Shown: positions 55,954 to 64,000 of the stretch, piece after piece
Position numbering within the stretch: the first letter of the stretch is position 1
How the letters are laid out: every line of letters begins with the position of its first letter
NCBI GenBank assembly: GCA_019973155.2
Contig: BPQB01000016.1
Coordinates: forward strand, 248,001 to 312,000
DNA length: 64,000 bases
Source: Phanerochaete sordida
Taxonomy: Eukaryota > Basidiomycota > Agaricomycetes > Polyporales > Phanerochaetaceae
Direction: 5' to 3'
Notes under the pieces: generated by a model
What the model was told of the DNA's origin: nothing
Databases searched by the model: none
Seen by the model: the letters and a program-made list of their open reading frames with translations, nothing else
Position numbers and translations under genes: made by a program

Positions 55954-57986
55954 ATGGGCGTACTGCAAGGCTGGCACAGGGGCGAGCGCTCCATTCAGGA
56001 GAAGCTGGGCTTCGCGGGCCCTATGTCTATGGCATACCAGTGGATAGACGGCGAGATGGACGAGCAGCATCGTGATTTCCACACCACACGGTTGCCCTTC
56101 ATCCCTGTCACGACCCTCGACAACCAAAACCGTCCTTGGACGTCCATCTTCGCCGGCACCAATGGCACTCCCGGCTTCGTCTCCAGCCCCTGGTGGAACC
56201 GCCTGAACATGGACATCAAGGTCTGGGAAGGTGACCCCTTCTGGGAGAACCACGAGAACTTCAACGGCGAGAAGATGCTCGTCGCGGGAATTGGCATCGA
56301 GTTTCCGACGCGCCGCCGGAACAAGTTCGCGGGGCACGTCTTCGAGATGACCCAGCAGAAGAAGGATCAGTTCCGGCTCAAACTCGAGGTCAATCAGGCT
56401 ATAGGGTACGTTGGCGATGCGTTACTTTCCATGCCTTACTAACGAATTCACAGAAATTGCCCGAAGTATATCAACGTGCGGGAGCTCGACCCTCATCCTG
56501 ACACGCATCCAGTTGTCGCCCACAAGGTCACTAATTTGCCAGAAGATGGCCGCATGCCCGAGGAACTCGTCGAGTTCGTGCGCCAGGCTGATACCATCTT
56601 CATCGGCTCTTACTACCAAGCACGACCCGAAGACTCCATGCGATTCCCTTCGCACGTTGGCCAAAACCAGCGTGGTGGAAGAAAGGGCTGGGTGCGCGTA
56701 CGGAATGACGGCAGGACAGTCGTCGTTCCAGACTATTCAGGTATGTCATGCCGGGCTTGTGATGTTTGAGACCGCCGCTCACGTTTACTGCAGGGAACCG
56801 CTTGATGACTTCGCTGGGAAACATTGAGGCTACTCCCGTCGCAGCCGTTACCATTGTCAACTTTGTCACCGGCGACATCCTCTACCTCACTGGGGACGCG
56901 CGTACGGCTGTAGGCCCGGAGGCGCAGTCTATCATGCCCCGTCAGCGTGTAGTGACCCTTCTCGAGGTCACTGGGTACACCTTCGTCCGTGACGCCCTTC
57001 CTGTCCGTCAGCGACCTGGAACGTCTCCCGTCGCGAGCCCGTACAGCCCACCTGTGCGCCTGCTGGCAGAGGAGTCAAGCGGCGCCTCGAAATATTTCGA
57101 AGAAGAGACCGCTGTCACCCTCGCCCGGGTAAAGCTGCTGAGCAAGGACCTTGCCACGTTTACCTGGGAATCGTCGAAGCCCGTCTCGATCCAGCCCGGC
57201 CAGACAGCGATCCTCGACTTCTCGGATCTCCTGGGCCAGGTGCGATACCAACACATGGCGCCGTTCAAGCCCTCGAGCGTCAACGACGACCGCATCCGGA
57301 CCTGGACCGTCTCGAGTGCCCACCTCTCCCCCGAGGGCACGCGCACCTTCGACCTCACCATGCGCGAGAAGGAGGGCGGCGCCGTCACCGGCGCGCTCTT
57401 CACGATCGCGCGCAAGCTCGCCGAGCTGCGCCCCGAGCTCCTCGACGACACGCGCGACGTCGGCCTCGCCGTCAAGCTCGTCGGCCTCGCAGGCGACTTC
57501 ACGCTCGCGCTCCCCGCCGCGCCCGCCGCGCCCACCGACCCCGCCGCCCCGCCGCCGATGCTCTGGCTCGCGGGCGGCATCGGCGTGACGCCGTTCCTGA
57601 GCATGCTCGCCGCGATCGCGCGCGCACCGCCCGGCGCGCGCTGGGACGTCGTGCTCGCGCTGAGCACGCGCGAGCCGGGCGTGCTCCTCCCGCTGCTCGC
57701 GGGCGCGCTCGCGCACCACGCGCCGCGCCTGCGCCTCGCGCTGCACGTCTTCTCGAGCGCGCCTGTGCCGCCGTTCCCCGCGCTCGCGCCGGCGGACGAG
57801 CTTGAGGTGTCGGTGCATGCGCACAAGGGGCGCGTCGATGCGGGCTTCCTTGCGTCGCTGCCCGACCTTGCGGCGCGCAAGCCGTATATGTGTGGGCCGG
57901 AGGAGTTTGAGCGTGCGATGCTGAGGGTGTTGGGCGAGCGTGGTGTGAAGGGCGACGTTGTCGTTCGGGAGTCGTTCGAGTATTGA
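55954..57986 (+). CDS. PNPOx-like / FNR-like fusion flavoprotein
   Basis: Exons 55954-56405, 56454-56740 and 56794-57986 give 643 residues. The N-terminal half is a split-barrel of the pyridoxamine-phosphate-oxidase type (FIPVTTLDNQNRPWTSIFAG, GRMPEELVEFVRQADTIFIG, NRLMTSLGNIEATPVAAVTI), which in relatives binds FMN. The C-terminal half is a ferredoxin-reductase module: RTWTVSSAH for the flavin, LWLAGGIGVTPFLSM for NAD(P)H, and a terminal MCGPEEFERAMLRVL. It ends ESFEY without a 2Fe-2S domain. Fungal and bacterial relatives with this order are uncharacterised oxidoreductases. The C-terminal exon is extremely GC-rich in third positions. Confidence 0.88.
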
Positions 57987-58699
57987 GCGCGCTTTCGCTT
58001 CGTTCATGGACTTAGGAGTCGTTTTGGAAGGACTGCTGTATCTTAGGTACTCTGTACCCTGTGTGATATTTGATACCTCAGCAGAGGAATAATACCTTCA
58101 AACACAAATCGCCCAGAACACGCTCGCGCAAATGTTTGGCAATGCAGTCGTAGATCAAGCATGATATTATAGCAGTGCATGGGCGCGTGCCCTGAGTAGT
58201 GGTACACAGTGCAGTGATTCCTTCGAAGTCGAGGGACAGTAGATCCGCCAAAGACTGTGTTGTCGTGGGACGGCTGGAATATCTCCAAGTGCGACTATCG
58301 TAAGATTGTCAGCAACGACAACACGACCAAGTCGTAAGAAATGTGCACTCACCGCTTGCCAGCCACTCTGCACGAGCCTCGCACGCTCGGGGGGGTCGCT
58401 CACGTGGGCGTTCCAGGTCCCGAACCGTACCCTCGCGCGCACCCATCCATCAACCCTATGTCCGCCGCTGAAGCCCGGTTGGATGTAGAATTTGAGGGCC
58501 AGCTGTCCAATGTTGTCAGTGCTCCAGGATCTCTCGAAGGCGAGACAGTGAGCGTACCGTGGTTCATCGGGATCAAGGCCGGGCTAGCTGCCAGCCGCAA
58601 GGCGGTAGGTTGTGTGTTCGCCAGCGACCTCGGTTGCGAACGTGGGTCGGTCTGCAGGCGGTGAGCATCAGCAAGGCTGGTCGCCGATGTCGCACATCA
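57987..58699. other. Intergenic; possible coding remnants
   Basis: About 710 bases. On the minus strand LALKFYIQPGFSGGHRV (near 58460-58510) and a further block VRARVRFGTWNAHVSDPPER (near 58370-58440) read as protein but in different frames, which suggests a decayed gene. Confidence 0.3.
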
Positions 58700-59083
58700 C
58701 GTACTAGGCAATGGCGGCGGTGGCGAACGCACGCTGCTCTCGACCGTTGGTCTCTTCGAGCGCGGCAGGAGATCTGTAGACTTTGGTCAGCGGTGCACTA
58801 TCGACCCCGAGGACAGCGTGCTCACTCATAAAAGGGGGACTTGTAACGGGCCCGTGCCACCGACAGGCCTGTGCGGGCATCCCCTCCGACGTCACCCTCA
58901 ACGGCGACGAGGTCGCCGGAGAGCTCAGCCAGAGGGGCGGCTGGGATCTAGCAGTCCCCGCACAGCTCCAGCTGTCGGGCCGGTCCAGGTATGAAAGAAA
59001 CCGCCTCGCCCGGCGAAGGAGAAAGTGGGTGGTGGCGAGCACGGTGTTGGGGCGGCTGGCTGGACGGGCACCGCTATTTATAC
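58700..59083 (-). other. TATA-led short transcription unit, diverged relative of the inverted-repeat arms
   Basis: A TATA box (TATAAATAG, complement of 59074-59082) begins a GC-rich leader of the same kind as in the arms at 9.7-11.6 kb, and the upstream motif CACGGGAT..CTTGTTGAAC (59122-59142) matches the left arm's. Downstream the frame MSEHAVLGVDSAPLTKVY resembles SERCVLGEGG of the arms over a few residues. A 58-residue frame ends at about 58704. Homology is suggestive only. Confidence 0.3.
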
Positions 59084-59562
59084 GTCTCTGGGGCTGCGGC
59101 TGACGCGTCGACGCGTCGCGTCACGGGATGGGCTTGTTGAACACGATCGCGGGCGGGGATCGAGAGGACGGCTGGCGGCGACGTCACTCGAGGCGGCCCA
59201 TCGGCGGTCGGCGGCTAGCGGCCCTGCAGTGCTCAGCAGCAGCCCGACCTCTGCTGTCGCTGTGGGCCATGCTCGTGCGTCGGTCGAGCAATCGCTTCAA
59301 ACATTCGACGCCACAGCGACGCCGTCGCTGCGGCTGTCTGCCGTGTCTGCTCAGGCGATGAGTACACGGTATTCTGCGACATTTTGCGCGTCCTGCGAGT
59401 GTTTTGAGGACTCACGTACAAGGAACGTTGCCAACAGCCTCCCATATGGAGCTCGGAGGAACGTGCAATGGACTCTGGAGACAAGAACGCGGTCCTGAAC
59501 TTGCGCGAAGGCCATTGAGAGGTCCAAATGGTGAAAGGGTACTAAAATTAGCGCTTGATATC
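59084..59562. other. Intergenic
   Basis: About 480 bases up to the tRNA gene; apart from the CACGGGAT motif near 59122, nothing recognised. Confidence 0.5.
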
Positions 59563-59667
59563 GCCCGCCTAGCTCAATCGGATAGAGCGTCAGACTCTTA
59601 GAGTGCGGGTGAAAACACACATTCGAGTGTTATCTGAAGGCTGCGAGTTCGACCCTCGCGGTGGGCT
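59563..59667 (+). tRNA. tRNA-Lys (anticodon CTT), with intron
   Basis: Exon 1 59563-59600, intron 59601-59631 (31 bases), exon 2 from 59632. It is the same as the minus-strand copy at 25768-25872 including the intron. A TTTTTGTCTTTTT run follows. Confidence 0.95.
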
Positions 59668-60126
59668 AGTTCCTTTTTGTCTTTTTGCTCCGGCCCACTC
59701 CTCGAAGTCCCAGAGGGCCGAGGCCGAGGCTGCCAGCAGCCAGGCTGGCATTACCTCGAGGTACGGGTCTCGAAGCCTCGAACAGCCTCCTGGGGCCGCG
59801 TAGCGAGGCTGTTCGGAAGAAGCAAGCTGCTGAGGATCGTTCAAGTCAAGCGTGTGCCTCAAGGGTGTGGCGCTGTAGTGTGCAGTCACTCGCGCCAGCC
59901 ATCCGAGCCCCCGACGGCCGAGGTGGGAGCATAGGCATTGAAAATTGGGATATGGGATCCGAGTGTTCTTCCTCAGAGCAGGCGCGACTCGCCGCGAGCG
60001 CTGTGGTAACGTCACTGACAGCTATTCATTAGGCAGAAATAAGTATACTCAAGATTATATTACGTGGTATGTATACTACAGTCTGAGGGGTATCGTGTAC
60101 GAGAGGTATCCAGAGCGACGGCAAGA
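59668..60126. other. Intergenic
   Basis: About 460 bases between the tRNA and the stop of the F-box-like gene. Short hairpin GCTGCCAGCAGCCAGGCTGGC near 59728; no gene seen. Confidence 0.5.
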
Positions 60127-61450
60127 CTAGCGGTATCGGAGAGCCATAGGGAGATAGCGGACTCGTGGTGGCTCGACGCCTTTCGAGAGGTGGTATACCA
60201 GCCGCTTCGTGCTGTATAGGCGGGAAAGCAGGGTGTTCTTCACGGCCTGGGCGACGTACCACTCGATGGTGCCGATGAATTCCCAGTCCAGGGTCAGAGG
60301 AGAGGTATGGGGAAGGGCATGGTATGCCTTGTCGAGCTGCGCCATAGCCCGTATCCAATCACGAGCGTCGCTGTCGACGGTAGAGCCGGCAGGGGTGAGG
60401 CGAAGGGCAGCGGACTGGATGAAAGAGGTGCCCTTCGGATTTTGCGACTCATCTTGAGTCTTCGCTGGTGCTATTGAGATGGTCGCAGTGTTTCCGGTCG
60501 CGGAGCGAACGCTTATTTCCCCTGTACATTAATTGTCAGCATTAACATCGGCTCGAAGTGTCTTAGAGCTCACATTCTGGTTCGTCGGATCCCGCGGTGG
60601 GCACCAGCGAAAAGGTAGATCTTGTCGACTTGTACATTGCGACATCAACGAGCCGCGAGAAGACGTTCGCGTCGGCCTCGGCGAGGACCGGTCTATCCTC
60701 CACGCCGAAGGGATCCGCGAGAGCCCACAGCCAGGGCACGTTGCCACCCGGCGCGTCTACCACGACGAGCGACTCGCGCTGCTCCGACGTGTGTGCGCCG
60801 GCCGGCGGCCGCGTCCAGGTGATCCCGCGGCAGTGCAGCGACGTCAGCGCAGGGAACGCAGAGACGCACGCGGAGACGGCCGGGAGCTCGTCGAAGGCCG
60901 CGCCGACGAGCTCGAGCTCGCGGATCTGGGGCAGCGCAGGGAGGTCGCTGCGGCCTGCGGCGGGCGCCGCGCTGGACAGCCGCAGGCTGCTGACGGCGGG
61001 GAGCTCGCGCGGCAGGAGGCGCAGCGCGCGGGGGAGCCAGCGCTCTGAGGCGCCTTCGTGCAGGGCCAGCCGCGCCACTTTCGGGCGGATCGCCGCGTCG
61101 GACGCGATGAGCTGCAGGAGGGCCTCGACGTCGGCGTACGAGTGCAGCGTGAGAGACGCGAAGAGGTGGGGGCGGAGGTATTTGCTCCATGATCGACAGG
61201 TCAGCGCACAGGACGCGAGGTCGCGTTTGTACCCTGGGTCAGAGGGGTCGACGGATTCACTAATGGCGGCGACGATTTGAGCGATGACTTCCTCTGGAAG
61301 GACGACACTGAAGTCCTCTTGAGGCGAAAGGGTCTGTGGCGTGGTGAGCAAGCCGAGGGAAAAGACACGAAGGGGAGAATTAGCGACGGCCTTGCATCCA
61401 GCAGACAGGTTACTCACTATTTTCGACGCAGCAGACTGGCCGTTACCCAT
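60127..61450 (-). CDS. F-box-like protein
   Basis: Exons 61450-61418, 61333-60574 and 60521-60127 give 395 residues. After a short first exon (MGNGQSAASKI), the segment VVLPEEVIAQIVAAISES, then DLASCALTCRSWSKYLRPHL, has the form of an F-box, with leucine-rich positions following (SLTLHSYADVEALLQLIAS, LRLSSAAPAAGRSDLPALPQ). The C-terminal part ends FIGTIEWYVAQAVKNTLLS and PRVRYLPMALRYR. Such proteins pair with Skp1 to choose substrates for ubiquitination; hundreds occur per mushroom genome. The first exon is at the first ATG and could carry an N-myristoyl Gly (MGNGQS). Confidence 0.8.
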
Positions 61451-62998
61451 GTTGAGGACGTGGAGGAGGGGTATGGGGGATCAAAAATGTGGGATTAGAA
61501 GACTGGCGAGGGTGCCATCTTATAACGACGCGCCAGGACAAGGCACCCGCGCCCCGTTGGCAGGGACAACGATTGGCTGATTGGTCCGCACCGCCCTGAG
61601 AAACTTCGCCGAATGACTGTCCAGCCAGTCACAGCCCGACAAAGCTCTGCAAGCCAGGGGCAGTGTGTCCCGCTGGTGTCCGTAGGTGTCCGTTCGTCCG
61701 ATGTCGCGACGGCGCCTGTTACGTTATGCTGGCGGAAGCTGAAGAAGGGTGGCTGTGCGATGTGTCACCTCCGGTTTGCGCATCCAGAACCAAGTAGCCC
61801 CGTTTAACTCATCAACAATTGGACAGCGACAGACTCGAGTCCTTCAGCAGACCTGAGGATGCGCAGCGATTGGCGCAGCGCAGGCAGAGGCTGTGTGCTC
61901 AAGAAACTTGGACCACGGTGCACAAGAACATTCCCATGCGCAGAACATCGAGGCTGTGGCACGCCAAGGGAACAGTTGAAAACCGTCCTTCCCCGCCCTT
62001 CCAGCCGGAACAATCGCCACCCTGGGCGGTACCCAGACGATCGCCTGGACCTCCGTATAGACAAGCTGGGAGCGTTGATATGTGAACCCGGAGGATTGCA
62101 CGCATTTTTCACTTGCTCCTGTGTTCATAGATCCGACTTTTGCAAGCTTCTGCAAGGTGCACATGGGAGCATGGAAATTTGAGCCGTCTGCTGCAGAGAA
62201 GGGTGACGCCACCGAAGTACCTCCATTGGCCCTCGGAACGTCCATCTATCCAGGAGGCGCTCGGTCGTCCGCCCTACCGACAAGGGCTCGGCAGAATCGG
62301 GGCATCCGGATGGCCGTGCACCTAGACCGATGTGTACGCCTAGAGCTACAGCTCGTACCTGCCAATGGACACGGAATTTAGCCATACGTTGGCCTAACAT
62401 GTATATCTGACCCGCGAGCTCACCGGATGCTGTCGCTGCTGTGTTCGGTACCGCTACTGAGAAGAGCTACAATAACCTGCTGCAAACTGCAGAAGACGGC
62501 TAATTATTTTCGGGGTATCTGCACCATTTCCCCACAAAGCTGGGGCCCCGCAGTGACTTTATCGAGTTCAGCCGGACGGCCGTCTCGTGAACGTTGAGTT
62601 TGATAACTGAAGAGCCAAGGTTTATCGAACCAGGGCTTGTCGTAAGTTACCTGAATCATGAAGCCAAGGTTAGATGGTCGTGTCGAGGCCGTAGGGAATG
62701 GATGTCTTCCTCCTGAGTCCTGGGCGTACTGGGACGCAGGGTCCCTATTCGTAGCCTGCTCTATTACAGTAGCTGGCCGCTATGCTCAAGATCCGTGGTC
62801 GGTGGAGGGAGGGGAGTAAAGGAGAAGATAAGAATATCCCCGTGCGCCAGGAGCGTCTGCAAGCAAACCGTACACAGCGCAAATAGCAAGGTAAGCAGAA
62901 TGTAGATGGAGGTTGCATTTCCATCCATTGTCCGTGTGATACTTGACGCCGTACATTGCAGAACTAAACCTTCGTAGCCTCGCAGTGGACTTCGGGAC
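61451..62998. other. Long intergenic stretch without a recognisable gene
   Basis: About 1.55 kb between the F-box-like gene and the WD40 gene. No coding frame supported by family or splicing. Confidence 0.45.
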
Positions 62999-64000
62999 TC
63001 AGAAGAATCGCATGACATCGCGGACACTCCATGCCCTGACGCTGCCATCCTCCGAGGACGAGATGAGGGTACCGTCGTCGGGGGTGAAGGTGACGCTCTT
63101 GACCTTGTCCTCGTGCCCGCGGAACTCGGCAAGGAACTCGCCCGCCTTGGCGTCCCAAAGCCGCACAAGCCCGCTCGCCGTGCCCGTCGCGAAATAGTCG
63201 CTGCGGTGCGAGTACGCAACCGAGTCGACGGCGGAGCCGTCCTCGTCCGCATCGCCGAACACGCGCACTTGCGCGCCGCTGAACGAGTCCGACGCAACGA
63301 CGGCGGCGTGCGCGGACGCGGTCGCGAGCTCGCTGTCGTCGGGTGCCCAAGCGGCGCACCACACCGCACTCGCGTGCTCGTGCAGCGTCACGAGCTCTGC
63401 ACCGCTCGCGGTGTCCCACACGCGCGCCGTCGCGTCCTCCGCGCCCGTCACGATGCGGTCCGAGCCGTGCGCGAAGCGCATGCACCACACCGTGCCCTCG
63501 TGCCCGACGAGCTCCGCGCGGCGCTGCCCCGTGTGCGCGTCCCACAGGACGACGGTCGCGTCCGCGCAGGAGGCGAGAAGCGCGCCGTCCGGCGAGAAGG
63601 CGACGTGCATCACGTGGGCGTCGTGTCCTTGGAGCGTGTGCAGCAGGTCGCCGGTGTGCGCGTCCCACACCTTCATTATGCAGTCGGTCGAGCCCGTCGC
63701 GAGCTTCGACCCGTCGGGAGAGAAGGCGGCGCACCAGACGTCGCCTTCGTGCGCGTTCAGCGTGATCTCGGGCGTGGACGTGACGATGTTCCAGATCATG
63801 GCGTTCGCGTCCGCAGAGCCGGTGGCAAGGCGGGCGCCGTCAGGAGCGAACGCGATCGTCCATATGGTATCGGCGTGGCCTTCCAGCCTGGCGACCGCTC
63901 TGCCGGTTCGGACCTCCCAGACCACGACAGCGGCGTCGTCGCAAGTGGTGGCAATTTGTTTGCCATCAGCAGATAGGGACATGCAGACGGAGCCGTTGTC
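62999..64000 (-). CDS. WD40-repeat protein (5' end outside window)
   Basis: The visible 333 residues form about seven to eight WD40 blades without an intron. Each has the usual turn, for instance LEGHADTIWTIAFAPDG, LNAHEGDVWCAAFSPDGSKL, LQGHDAHVMHVAFSPDG, LVGHEGTVWCMRFAHGSD, LHEHASAVWCAAWAPDDSEL and FRGHEDKVKSVTFTPDDGTL, with Trp-Asp ends. The sixth or seventh blade is degenerate (SFSGAQVRVFGDADEDG). The frame continues open to the window edge upstream of the Met at 63982 (DNGSVC before it), so the true start is probably outside. The protein ends VRDVMRFF. Highly regular repeats suggest a beta-propeller scaffold; no enzymatic domain is visible. Confidence 0.88.
   Translation of the reverse strand, partial: DNGSVCMSLSADGKQIATTCDDAAVVVWEVRTGRAVARLEGHADTIWTIAFAPDGARLATGSADANAMIWNIVTSTPEITLNAHEGDVWCAAFSPDGSKLATGSTDCIMKVWDAHTGDLLHTLQGHDAHVMHVAFSPDGALLASCADATVVLWDAHTGQRRAELVGHEGTVWCMRFAHGSDRIVTGAEDATARVWDTASGAELVTLHEHASAVWCAAWAPDDSELATASAHAAVVASDSFSGAQVRVFGDADEDGSAVDSVAYSHRSDYFATGTASGLVRLWDAKAGEFLAEFRGHEDKVKSVTFTPDDGTLISSSEDGSVRAWSVRDVMRFF

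Noticed and set aside
56998..58007. Minus-strand frames of about 290-310 codons
   Set aside because: Antisense shadow of the GC-rich last exon of the flavoprotein gene.
1..64000. CRISPR arrays, bacterial operons or viral genes
   Set aside because: No spacer-repeat arrays, no polycistronic layout and no viral domain seen; the DNA is intron-rich fungal sequence throughout.

Overview
This window is nuclear DNA of a filamentous basidiomycete, most likely an Agaricomycete. Three things point there. The genes are broken by many introns of about 45-80 bases with GT..AG ends. The families are typical of mushroom-forming fungi: FunK1 kinases, a DUF6534 seven-helix membrane protein, F-box proteins beginning with a P-L-E-L-W type motif, and adenylate-forming reductases. 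The tRNA-Lys(CTT) and tRNA-Pro(AGG) genes carry short introns. The window has about 18 well-supported protein genes, four tRNA genes and several stretches of up to 2.6 kb where I see no recognisable gene.

Left part (1-13 kb): the end of an unknown gene; a C-terminal-motor kinesin (KAR3 type); a minus-strand gene whose exon-plus-intron unit is repeated in tandem with an exact 241-base period, and whose largest intron holds a 420-base Mutator-type MITE; an F-box gene; and a second gene sharing the C-terminal helical domain of the tandem-exon gene. At 9.74-11.60 kb lies a large inverted repeat with arms of about 555 bases. Each arm begins at a TATA box facing outward, and a diverged third copy of the unit seems to lie near 59 kb.

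Middle part (13-43 kb): two paralogous adenylate-forming (A-T-R) reductases at 13.3-17.2 kb (plus) and 32.4-36.3 kb (minus) bracket two paralogous small secreted Kre9/Knh1-like proteins, ribosomal protein eL37, a two-zinc-finger GATA iron regulator (SRE1/Urbs1/Fep1 type), the phospholipid regulator OPI1 and two tRNA genes. A DUF6534 membrane protein, another tRNA-Lys and an FSP1/AIFM2-like NAD(P)H oxidoreductase follow.

Right part (43-64 kb): the ubiquitin E2 variant MMS2 and the ESCRT-0 subunit HSE1 are transcribed divergently from a 296-base promoter. Two tandem FunK1 kinase genes follow, duplicated together with their upstream DNA. Then come a PNPOx-FNR fusion flavoprotein, a third tRNA-Lys with the same intron as the first, an F-box-like protein and the 3' part of a WD40 gene. 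The main theme is local duplication at every scale: exons, genes, promoters, tRNAs and an inverted repeat. Nothing here forms an obvious biosynthetic cluster, although a reductase pair beside an iron regulator deserves a look. Gene models were spliced by eye from reading frame, splice consensus and family alignment; unless noted, exon sums keep frame.
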